Shown one piece after another: positions 17,861-24,581 of a stretch of 64,000 nucleotides of DNA; positions within the stretch are counted from its first letter, which is position 1, and every line of letters starts with the position of its first letter. The notes under the pieces were generated by a model. That model worked only from the letters and a program-made list of their open reading frames with translations, did no database searches and had not been told where the DNA came from. The stretch spans positions 1 to 64,000 of the forward strand of contig JAFUZJ010000030.1 of assembly GCA_017476665.1 (NCBI GenBank), written 5' to 3'. The position numbers were made by a program, and so were the translations under genes. The stretch is from Lachnospiraceae bacterium (GTDB lineage: Bacteria; Bacillota; Clostridia; Lachnospirales; Lachnospiraceae).

Positions 17861-18559
17861 ATGGAAGGTAATATAATGCTCTATAATGACAATACAGGTA
17901 TTTCCGGCAAAGTAGCACCCCTTCTGCGGGGAGAAAATGTAAATATCACGATCGTGGAGGACAGGAAAGAGCTGTTCCGTCTTTTAAACAAAAATAAAAT
18001 GCAGCTTTTGCTTTTTGATGTGGAATTAAACGGAATGGACTGGTATAATGGAGTGGAACTGCTCGCGGATATCCGAAAGCACAGCAATATTTCGATCATT
18101 GTCGTATCCGCACAAAAGCAGGAGTCAGCGAAAATCATGGCACTGAACGCCGGAGCGGACGATTATGTGACTGCGGATTGCAATCCGCTGGAATTGCTGG
18201 CACGGATCAAAAGCCAGATGAGACGGTACTGTCAGTTGATGCAGACAAGATACGCAGTGGGACACATCTACAAGGTGGACGGGCTTGAGGTGGATGACCT
18301 GTATCGGAGTGTGAAGGTGGACGGCAGAGAGGTGAAACTGACACCCAGCGAATATGAGATCTTAAAGCTGTTGGTGAAGGAGAAGGGCAAAGTGCTCTCG
18401 ATCGACCAGATTTATGAGTCTATCTGGCATATGCAGGCGTATGATGTGGATAATACGATCGCGGTGCATATCCGGCACATCCGCCAAAAGATCGAGGATA
18501 ATCCCAAAGATCCGCAATATCTGAAAGTGGTGTGGGGAAGCGGTTATAAAGTCGGATAA
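17861..18559 (+). CDS. Orphan OmpR-family response regulator
   Basis: 232 residues. The N-terminal receiver domain has a likely phospho-acceptor Asp53 in LLLFDVELNG. The C-terminal winged helix of the OmpR/PhoB type has LTPSEYEILKLLV and AVHIRHIRQKIED. Start chosen at ATG 17861, seven bases after AGGAGGG; the GTG at 17852 is inside that ribosome binding site. No histidine kinase gene is adjacent: the next gene is a TraX-like membrane protein. The receiver is unusual in lacking the usual acidic pair near the N terminus (it begins MEGNIMLYNDN, with single Asp/Asn residues), so phosphorylation-independent control is possible. Target genes unknown. Confidence 0.88.
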   Translation: MEGNIMLYNDNTGISGKVAPLLRGENVNITIVEDRKELFRLLNKNKMQLLLFDVELNGMDWYNGVELLADIRKHSNISIIVVSAQKQESAKIMALNAGADDYVTADCNPLELLARIKSQMRRYCQLMQTRYAVGHIYKVDGLEVDDLYRSVKVDGREVKLTPSEYEILKLLVKEKGKVLSIDQIYESIWHMQAYDVDNTIAVHIRHIRQKIEDNPKDPQYLKVVWGSGYKVG

Positions 18560-18580
18560 AGGAAGTGAAACAAAAAGTTA

Positions 18581-19354
18581 ATGGAAACGAAAATAAAAAC
18601 AGCACCAGGGCTCAGCAACAGTACCCTGAAAGTGATCGCGATGATCTCCATGCTGATCGATCACATTGCGGCGGCGGTAATGGTGCGATTGTTTCTGGCG
18701 GGACAATACCGGCAATATATACCGGTGTATACCGCCATGCGCAGTATCGGGCGGATCGCGTTTGTTATTTACTGTTTTATGCTTGTGGAGGGGATGAAAT
18801 ATACCAGAAATAAGTGGAAATATCTTGCCCGGTTAGGGATATTTGCACTGGTAAGCGAAATCCCGTTTGATCTGGCATTTCAAAGTCAGATTCTGGAATT
18901 GGGCTATCAGAATGTATTTTTTACCTTGTTTTTTGGCCTGCTGTCCATCATCCTGATAGAAGAAGTGGAAAACAAATGGGGCGTATGGTTCCCGGATATG
19001 CCGCCTGTGGCTGCAGAGACGTTGCTCCGCCTGAGTGTGCTGGGGATCGCTGCCATGGGGATGGGGTTTGCATATCTGTTCCGGACGGATTACAGCTGGA
19101 TGGGCGTGGTATGTATTCTGGTATTTTATTTTACGCGGAGCAGAAAATGGCTGCAGCTGGTGCTGGGGTATCTGGCATTTGGCATGATTCTCTGGGAATG
19201 GGAGGCATTACCGGCTTTTCTGCTGTTGGCATTGTACAGAGGAAAAAAAGGATTTTCCTGTAAGGCACTGTTCTACGGTTTTTATCCAATTCACTTGATT
19301 TTGCTCTATCTGACCTGCGTTATATTGCAAATTGCACAGTATTCTGCATTGTAA
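18581..19354 (+). CDS. TraX-family integral membrane protein
   Basis: 257 residues, mostly hydrophobic, about seven to eight membrane segments. The N-terminal STLKVIAMISMLIDHIAA is the characteristic TraX family opening, and IGRIAFVIYCFMLVEG with the FALVSEIPFDLAF stretch also fits. TraX of the F plasmid acetylates the pilin N terminus; chromosomal homologues in Firmicutes are of unknown function and may act as acyltransferases on surface molecules. The Shine-Dalgarno AAAGGAAGTG is about 14 bases from this ATG, longer than ideal. It starts 21 bases after the response regulator gene, so co-transcription is likely. Confidence 0.8.
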   Translation: METKIKTAPGLSNSTLKVIAMISMLIDHIAAAVMVRLFLAGQYRQYIPVYTAMRSIGRIAFVIYCFMLVEGMKYTRNKWKYLARLGIFALVSEIPFDLAFQSQILELGYQNVFFTLFFGLLSIILIEEVENKWGVWFPDMPPVAAETLLRLSVLGIAAMGMGFAYLFRTDYSWMGVVCILVFYFTRSRKWLQLVLGYLAFGMILWEWEALPAFLLLALYRGKKGFSCKALFYGFYPIHLILLYLTCVILQIAQYSAL

Positions 19355-19400
19355 ATTTGCCTGTATTGGTAAAATTTATGATGAATAGGGCATGTTTTCG

Positions 19401-19429
19401 TTGACTATTTGTGCAAAGTCATGTAAACT
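19401..19429 (+). promoter_or_regulatory. Sigma-A promoter of the GH105 gene
   Basis: -35 TTGACT (19401-19406), 17-base spacer, -10 TAAACT (19424-19429). Five of six -35 positions and four of six -10 positions match consensus. The leader to ATG 19469 is about 33 bases. Confidence 0.6.
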
Positions 19430-19468
19430 AGATATTAGTTGAATGAAAAGACAATGGAGGTTAGTCCT

Positions 19469-20611
19469 ATGCAGATGGAAATTTTTGAGAAGTATATCGA
19501 TGAATTGATTGAAAAGAGTACTTTGGACGTTCCTGCATGGAACATTGAGAAAGCCAGAAGCGGAAAGATTTCAGGGTGGAATTATATTGACGGATGTATG
19601 ATTCTGGCGCTTTTGGAGATTTATAGTGCGACCGGCGAGAAAAAGTATTATGATTTTGCGGATGCATATATCGATCACAGAGTACATGAGGATGGTACCA
19701 TTGATGGGTATTCCGTGGAGGAGTACAATATCGACAATGTAAACGCAGGCAAGACCCTGTTTGCACTGTATGCATTGAATGGTAAGGAGAAGTACAGAAA
19801 AGCCATCGATCTGATCTACAGTCAGGTGCGGACGCAGCCTCGTACCGCAGAGGGAAATTTCTGGCATAAGCAGATTTATCCTGAACAGGTATGGCTGGAT
19901 GGCATGTACATGGGACAACCCTTTTACATGGAGTATGAGACCAAGTTTAACAATAAGGAGCACTATAAGGACATTTTTGATCAGTTTGCAAATGTCGTAA
20001 AATACATGAGAGATGACAAGACCGGTCTGTATTATCACGGTTACGATTCCTCCAAGTCCATTTTCTGGGCGGACAAGGAGACCGGACTTTCCCAGAACTT
20101 CTGGCTGAGAGCGCTCGGCTGGTATTCCATGGCGCTTCTGGATACATTGGATAAGTGTGATCCGGGAGAGGAATGGAAAGCGGAGTACAGTAATCTGCAG
20201 AAAGTTTTTGTGGATCTGATGGATTCCATGTTGAAGTTCCAGGATGAGAGCGGTATGTGGTATCAGCTTCCTGCAAGAGGAGGCGAGGAGCCGAATTATC
20301 TGGAGACCAGCGGCAGTGCAATCATGGCATATTCCCTGTTAAAGGGTGTGCGTTTGGGATTCCTGCCGGAGAGCTACAGACAGTATGGTCTGAAAGCGTT
20401 CCAGGGAATCTGTGACAGATATCTGAAGGAAAAGGATGGTCATTTGAGCCTGGGCGGTATTTGTCTGGTTGCCGGATTGGGACCCGAGAAGAATACACGC
20501 AGAAACGGTACTTTTGAGTACTACATGTCTGAGCCGATCGTAGAAGATGATGCAAAGGGTGTAGGTCCGTTGCTTCTGGCTTACACGGAGATGCGCCGGT
20601 TGGATGATTAA
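19469..20611 (+). CDS. GH105 unsaturated rhamnogalacturonyl/glucuronyl hydrolase
   Basis: 380 residues from ATG 19469, eight bases after GGAGG; earlier in-frame starts at 19439 and 19454 lie before or in that ribosome binding site. The protein has the alpha/alpha-barrel features of family GH105 (YteR/YesR): the repeated aromatic-rich helices, and QVWLDGMYMGQPF with Asp144 as the expected general acid, matching Asp143 of YteR. These enzymes remove the 4,5-unsaturated uronic acid left by pectate or rhamnogalacturonan lyases. No signal peptide, so it acts in the cytoplasm on imported oligosaccharides. It stands alone with its own promoter and terminator; no transporter is adjacent. Confidence 0.9.
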   Translation: MQMEIFEKYIDELIEKSTLDVPAWNIEKARSGKISGWNYIDGCMILALLEIYSATGEKKYYDFADAYIDHRVHEDGTIDGYSVEEYNIDNVNAGKTLFALYALNGKEKYRKAIDLIYSQVRTQPRTAEGNFWHKQIYPEQVWLDGMYMGQPFYMEYETKFNNKEHYKDIFDQFANVVKYMRDDKTGLYYHGYDSSKSIFWADKETGLSQNFWLRALGWYSMALLDTLDKCDPGEEWKAEYSNLQKVFVDLMDSMLKFQDESGMWYQLPARGGEEPNYLETSGSAIMAYSLLKGVRLGFLPESYRQYGLKAFQGICDRYLKEKDGHLSLGGICLVAGLGPEKNTRRNGTFEYYMSEPIVEDDAKGVGPLLLAYTEMRRLDD

Positions 20612-20646
20612 TTTTTAAAAGCGGAGAGAAGGTTTTACAAATATAG

Positions 20647-20682
20647 AAAAGGCAGCTGCGTTAGGGGGCAGTTGCCTTTTTT
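20647..20682. terminator. Bidirectional terminator between GH105 and mntP
   Basis: AAAAGGCAGCTGC pairs with GCAGTTGCCTTTT (one G-U pair). The A-run on one side and the T-run on the other allow it to serve both convergent genes. Confidence 0.8.
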
Positions 20683-20697
20683 AGCCATTTTGCGGTA

Positions 20698-21270
20698 TTA
20701 TATCGGAAATTGAACGATGCCGAGATGTTCTAGCAGTATTTTGACGCCGATCAGGATCAGGATGATACCTCCTGTAATCTCTGCCTTGGCTTTATATTTG
20801 GTGCCAAAGACATGCCCAACCTTTACACCGATGCAGGAGAGGAGAAAGGTGATACTGCCGATAAAAGTGATCGCCGGAAGGATGGAAACCTGCAGAAAAG
20901 CGAAGGTAATACCGACGGCCAAAGCGTCTATGCTGGTGGCAACGGCAAGTAGGAACATGGTCTTCCCATCCAGGGAATCGTCAGTTTTCTCATCTTTTTC
21001 GGAGATGGCTTCCCGGATCATGGAAATGCCGATCAACAGCAGGAGGACAAAAGCAATCCAGTGATCGATCGCAGTGATGTACTTTTCGAATTGACTGCCG
21101 AGCAGATAGCCGATTCCGGGCATAATCGCCTGAAAAGAGCCAAACCACAGACCGACAATGCAGGCTTTTTGCAGGGAAAGCTTTTTCATCGCCAGACCTT
21201 TGCAGATCGATACGGCAAAGGCATCCATGGAGAGTCCTACGGCAATCAGAAACAGGCTGAATAAACTCAT
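20698..21270 (-). CDS. mntP: MntP-type manganese efflux pump
   Basis: 190 residues, six predicted membrane segments in two related halves. The opening [20 protein letters not shown] contains the first conserved Asp, and [19 protein letters not shown] repeats the pattern in the second half; both are typical of MntP (YebN, formerly DUF204). It exports Mn2+ to prevent toxicity. The yybP-ykoY manganese riboswitch that often controls this family is not visible in the short upstream region, where only the cold-shock gene terminator is seen. Confidence 0.92.
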   Translation of the reverse strand: MSLFSLFLIAVGLSMDAFAVSICKGLAMKKLSLQKACIVGLWFGSFQAIMPGIGYLLGSQFEKYITAIDHWIAFVLLLLIGISMIREAISEKDEKTDDSLDGKTMFLLAVATSIDALAVGITFAFLQVSILPAITFIGSITFLLSCIGVKVGHVFGTKYKAKAEITGGIILILIGVKILLEHLGIVQFPI

Positions 21271-21327
21271 AAAAATCTCCTTGATACTACAAGATATTAT
21301 ATGCCGGATGCAGCTGAATTGACAAGA

Positions 21328-21358
21328 AAAAAGGCTGACTTTTTATCAGTCAGCCTTT
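21328..21358 (-). terminator. Rho-independent terminator of the cold-shock gene
   Basis: On the minus strand AAAGGCTGAC pairs with GTCAGCCTTT across a nine-base loop, followed by a T-run. It lies directly after the cold-shock protein gene. Confidence 0.85.
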
Positions 21359-21379
21359 CTATCCGGTTTCTTCAGGTAA

Positions 21380-21595
21380 TTAAGCTACAACAGTAACGTT
21401 GGTAGCACGAACCTTGCTGCTGTTCTGAGGATCGGTCTCGGTATCAAAAGTAACTTTCTGGCCTTCCTCAAGAGACTTGAAGCCCTCTGCGTTGATAGCG
21501 GAGAAATGTACGAATACCTCCTCGCCGGTTGCATCGTTTGTGATGAAACCATAACCCTTCTGAGCGTTAAACCATTTAACTGTACCGTTGTTCAT
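21380..21595 (-). CDS. CspA-family cold-shock protein
   Basis: 71 residues, one S1-like cold-shock domain. RNP1 is KGYGFI and RNP2 is VFVHF, both intact. Binds single-stranded RNA and DNA and melts RNA structure at low temperature or during growth. Preceded by GGAGGTACC. It has a consensus promoter and a leader of about 165 bases with a 16-base perfect inverted repeat, recalling the long regulatory leader of enteric cspA. A small monocistronic unit with its own terminator. Confidence 0.96.
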   Translation of the reverse strand: MNNGTVKWFNAQKGYGFITNDATGEEVFVHFSAINAEGFKSLEEGQKVTFDTETDPQNSSKVRATNVTVVA

Positions 21596-21667
21596 GTTGG
21601 TACCTCCTTCTTTTGGGTTTTTCCCAAATAATAATTATTAGCGATTCTAAAACGTAGGACAAAAAAA

Positions 21668-21737
21668 TCACATATTTTTGTAAACCATTATGACTCGCAC
21701 GGAAATATAAGTAACAATGACTTACAAAAATATGTGA
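21668..21737 (-). promoter_or_regulatory. Perfect 16-base inverted repeat in cold-shock mRNA leader
   Basis: TCACATATTTTTGTAA (21668-21683) and TTACAAAAATATGTGA (21722-21737) are exact complements separated by 38 bases. Both lie inside the predicted 5' leader of the cold-shock gene, 73-142 bases before its ATG. No T-run follows in the direction of transcription, so this is not an ordinary terminator. It could be an RNA thermosensor or stability element; this is inference. The remainder of the leader up to 21595 shows only the ribosome binding site. Confidence 0.6.
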
Positions 21738-21768
21738 GTTCAATGACTTTCATTTAGAATACAGAGAC

Positions 21769-21798
21769 ATTGTAGCATTGATTTTATCGAAATGTCAA
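21769..21798 (-). promoter_or_regulatory. Consensus sigma-A promoter of the cold-shock gene
   Basis: On the minus strand a perfect -35 TTGACA (21793-21798), 18-base spacer and -10 TACAAT (21769-21774). Predicted start near 21762, giving a leader of roughly 165 bases. Confidence 0.85.
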
Positions 21799-21871
21799 GT
21801 ATATTTTAAATATTTTTGCAGAAATTATGGATAAAAACAGGAAGTCAAATAAAAGTGACAGGAGCAAAAAA

Positions 21872-22486
21872 ATGGACATGTTTGTATTGGTAGCAGTAGG
21901 CATTTTGTCGGCAATGACAGGATTCTGGATCGGCAGGAGTTTACAGTGGAATCTGGCGGAGGACGAGGAGGCTTACAAGACCAAGAAGATCCTGAAAGGC
22001 AATGAGATTGTTTCACCGGTGACCGGTGAGGTCAGGGTAACGGAAGAAAACGGAAAAAGGGAAATGCATATTATGCCGGAGCAGGGGAAAATCTATGCGC
22101 CTGCGGCGGGTAAAATCCAAAAACTCTACCCCATGGGCAGCGCGATGCTGTTGGAGACGGAGTTTGGCGCGAAGATATTGTTGAAGGTGGGAGAGCATGT
22201 GGACGATATGTACAGTGACTGTTACAGATGTCGGGTAATGGAGCATGAGTATGTGCGGAAGGGAGCGCTGATCATGGAATATGATCCCAAAGGCATAGCT
22301 GCGGGCGGTGCAAATCCCGAGGTGATGGTCAGCGTCCAGAACGCGGAAGCATTTGAACAGATGGCGGTGACCGAACTGGCCCATATGAAGGTCGGGGAGC
22401 CGTTGATCTATGTGGCTCGCGGGGGCAGACTTCAGGTGGAAGGTGAATTGTTGGAGAACAGAGGGGAAATGGAACTCTTCTGGTAA
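21872..22486 (+). CDS. Membrane-anchored EIIA-Glc-like protein lacking both active histidines
   Basis: 204 residues from ATG 21872, seven bases after AGGAG; the ATG at 21827 has no ribosome binding site. Residues 3-20 form one membrane segment (VLVAVGILSAMTGFWIG). The rest matches the beta-sandwich of PTS EIIA-Glc: IVSPVTGEV, then GKIYAPAAGKIQKLYPMG, and a VRKGALIMEYD end. In active EIIA the phosphorylated His90 lies in an [IV]HFG[IL]DT stretch and is assisted by His75. Here the aligned residues are Lys105 in LLKVGEHV and Ser90 in GSAMLL, with the same spacing of 15. The protein therefore cannot carry phosphate in the usual way. It is probably a regulator or structural domain at the membrane; no PTS genes are nearby. 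Confidence 0.75.
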   Translation: MDMFVLVAVGILSAMTGFWIGRSLQWNLAEDEEAYKTKKILKGNEIVSPVTGEVRVTEENGKREMHIMPEQGKIYAPAAGKIQKLYPMGSAMLLETEFGAKILLKVGEHVDDMYSDCYRCRVMEHEYVRKGALIMEYDPKGIAAGGANPEVMVSVQNAEAFEQMAVTELAHMKVGEPLIYVARGGRLQVEGELLENRGEMELFW

Positions 22487-22555
22487 AAAAGGAGCCCCTA
22501 TAGTATAATAAGATCAGAAGGATGTTGAAAAATACAGAGGAAACGGAGTGAAGAT

Positions 22556-24130
22556 ATGGATCAGACAGTTTATCATAAAATGTGGATCGCCGATCAGGGG
22601 GACGGAACGTACATCAATCCTATTCTATATACGGATTACTCCGATCCGGATGTGATTCGGGTGGGGGAGGATTATTTTATGATTGCCTCCAGTTTTTGTA
22701 ATGCGCCTTCGGTGCCGCTCCTGCATTCAAAGGATCTGGTAAACTGGAAGATGATCAATTATGTGATGCAGACGCTTCCCTTTGCGCGGTATGACAGGCC
22801 GGTGCATGGCTGTGGGGCATGGGCGCCGTCTATCCGGTTTCACGATGGCGTATATTATGTGTTTGTACCATTTCCGGATGAGGGGATCATGATGTGTCAG
22901 ACGACCGATCCCTGGGGGGAATGGAGTGAACCTGCCTTTGTAAAACAGGTGACGGGCTGGATCGATCCCTGTCCGTTCTGGGATGAGGATGGCAAGGCGT
23001 ACATGGTGACGGCATTCGCCAGAAGCAGGATCGGTTTTAACAGTTATCTCTACCTGTCACCCATGGAGCCGGATTGCTCCGGTGTGCTGGGGGACGGGCA
23101 GTTTGTGTTTGACGGGCACGATACGCAGCCGATCATTGAAGGTCCCAAGCTCTACAAAAGAAACGGCTATTATTACATATTTGCGCCGGCAGGCGGGGTG
23201 GAGACCGGTTGGCAGACAGTGCTGCGGTCAGAAAATATTTACGGTCCCTATGAGGAAAAAATCGTGCTGCGGCAGGGCAATTCGCCTGTGAACGGCCCGC
23301 ATCAGGGCGCCTGGGTGGATACCCCGACCGGAGAGAATTGGTTTATCCATTTTCAGGATGTGGGCAATGCAGGCCGGATCATCCATTTGCAGCCGATGCG
23401 CTGGGAGAATGACTGGCCGGTGATCGGTGGGAATGATGCGGATGGCTGTGGGGAGCCTGTGATGCATTATCGCAAGCCGGATGTGGGCGGCTCCTATCCC
23501 ATTGATGCGCCGGAGGACAGCGATTTCTTTGACGGGGAGAAGCTGGGGCTGCAGTGGCAGTGGAATGCCAATCCCAAACCGTCCTGGTATGAACTGAAAG
23601 ACGGGTGTTTGGTATTGCATGCGGAGGAGACATGTCCTCTGCAGCTGTGCGATGTGCCGAATCTGTTGTTGCAGAAGTGGCCGGCGCCGGAATTCCGGAT
23701 CACGACCTGCCTGCATCTGGAAGAAATGCAGGAGGGCGATGTGGCCGGACTGATATCCCAGTGCCTGCATTATACGGCGTTGACGGTGGCGAAAGAGAAC
23801 GGTCGGATCAGACTCTGGCAGCGTACCGGAAACTGGGAGAAAGAAGACGAAACGCGGGTCGCCATCGAGCTGCCCGAGACAGCAAAGGACAGTACGTCGG
23901 GAGATGAGAGCCTGCCGTCTTCTAAGATTTATCTGCGCATGCAGGTGAAAGACGCGAAAGAGATTTCTTTCGCAGTCAGTGCGGACGGAAGTGCATTTTA
24001 TCCCGTGGGAGAGACAGAAGCGGCCACGCCCGGGCGCTGGGTAGGGGCAAAAGCAGGACTGTTTGCAATCAAGGAAGGCGATGGCGGCGGAACCGTCGCT
24101 GTGGAATATTTTGTCTTTGAAGCAATATGA
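22556..24130 (+). CDS. GH43 family glycoside hydrolase
   Basis: 524 residues. The N-terminal five-bladed beta-propeller (about 1-310) has the three GH43 acidic residues: Asp30 in YSDPDV (base), Asp137 in GWIDPCPF (pKa modulator) and Glu195 in IEGPKLYK (acid). The C-terminal 200 residues form a beta-sandwich domain of the type found in GH43 beta-xylosidases and related enzymes. Likely substrates are xylo- or arabino-oligosaccharides. No signal peptide, so cytoplasmic. Start ATG 22556 after GGAGTGAAGAT. A TATAAT at 22504 is near but has no good -35. No neighbouring transporter. Confidence 0.9.
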   Translation: MDQTVYHKMWIADQGDGTYINPILYTDYSDPDVIRVGEDYFMIASSFCNAPSVPLLHSKDLVNWKMINYVMQTLPFARYDRPVHGCGAWAPSIRFHDGVYYVFVPFPDEGIMMCQTTDPWGEWSEPAFVKQVTGWIDPCPFWDEDGKAYMVTAFARSRIGFNSYLYLSPMEPDCSGVLGDGQFVFDGHDTQPIIEGPKLYKRNGYYYIFAPAGGVETGWQTVLRSENIYGPYEEKIVLRQGNSPVNGPHQGAWVDTPTGENWFIHFQDVGNAGRIIHLQPMRWENDWPVIGGNDADGCGEPVMHYRKPDVGGSYPIDAPEDSDFFDGEKLGLQWQWNANPKPSWYELKDGCLVLHAEETCPLQLCDVPNLLLQKWPAPEFRITTCLHLEEMQEGDVAGLISQCLHYTALTVAKENGRIRLWQRTGNWEKEDETRVAIELPETAKDSTSGDESLPSSKIYLRMQVKDAKEISFAVSADGSAFYPVGETEAATPGRWVGAKAGLFAIKEGDGGGTVAVEYFVFEAI

Positions 24131-24164
24131 GAGATTTCGATGAAAGATTTCAAAATATTCGCAC

Positions 24165-24193
24165 TTGACAGATACCCCGTGGGGGTATATTCT
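24165..24193 (+). promoter_or_regulatory. Copper-regulated promoter of csoR-copA
   Basis: A perfect -35 TTGACA (24165-24170) followed at 17 bases by TATTCT (24188-24193), or at 15 bases by TATATT (24186-24191). The spacer is filled by the first CsoR-type operator, so the repressor would exclude RNA polymerase directly. Confidence 0.8.
24172..24188. promoter_or_regulatory. CsoR-type operator 1
   Basis: ATACCCCGTGGGGGTAT, a near-palindrome with the ATACCC...GGGTAT form of known CsoR operators, inside the promoter spacer. Confidence 0.8.
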
Positions 24194-24207
24194 GGTAGAA
24201 GAACAGA

Positions 24208-24224
24208 ATACCCCTATGGGGTAT
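24208..24224. promoter_or_regulatory. CsoR-type operator 2
   Basis: ATACCCCTATGGGGTAT, a perfect palindrome apart from its central base, centred 36 bases downstream of operator 1 and within the transcribed leader. Confidence 0.8.
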
Positions 24225-24254
24225 TTTTGGACGGAATACACGGGAGGAACACAT

Positions 24255-24560
24255 ATGGAAGAAAAGTGTTGCTGCGAACATCACCAGAAGTCAAAACCCA
24301 GATCGGAGAAGGAATTAAAACAGCTGAAGAACCGTCTGAGCCGCATGACAGGGCAGTTAAACGGAATCTCTAAAATGTTGGATGAGAACCGGTACTGTGG
24401 AGACATTCTGACGCAGGTGGCGGCGGTGGAGAGCGCGCTGCAGGCTTTCGGGTATATGGTGTTAAAGACTCATATGGAAACCTGTGTTACGGAAGAGATT
24501 CAAAGCGGTAATCTGGAGGTCGTGGATGAGACCGTTGAACTGATCAAAAAACTCAAATAA
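24255..24560 (+). CDS. csoR: CsoR-type copper-sensing repressor
   Basis: 101 residues from ATG 24255, after GGGAGG; longer upstream frames would run through the operators. The four-helix family signature is clear (LKNRLSRMTGQLNGISKMLDE). The metal ligands are in the C-H-C pattern of copper sensors: Cys in NRYCGDIL, then His and Cys in LKTHMETCV. The N terminus is Cys/His-rich (EEKCCCEHHQ), which may add metal binding. When loaded with Cu(I) the protein leaves the operators and the csoR-copA unit is transcribed. It represses its own promoter and the copA gene 21 bases downstream. Confidence 0.92.
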   Translation: MEEKCCCEHHQKSKPRSEKELKQLKNRLSRMTGQLNGISKMLDENRYCGDILTQVAAVESALQAFGYMVLKTHMETCVTEEIQSGNLEVVDETVELIKKLK

Positions 24561-24581
24561 AGATTGGCGGGAGATGTGGAA

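Noticed and set aside
21271..21327. Possible yybP-ykoY manganese riboswitch before mntP
   Set aside because: The space between the cold-shock terminator and mntP is too short and shows no such fold.
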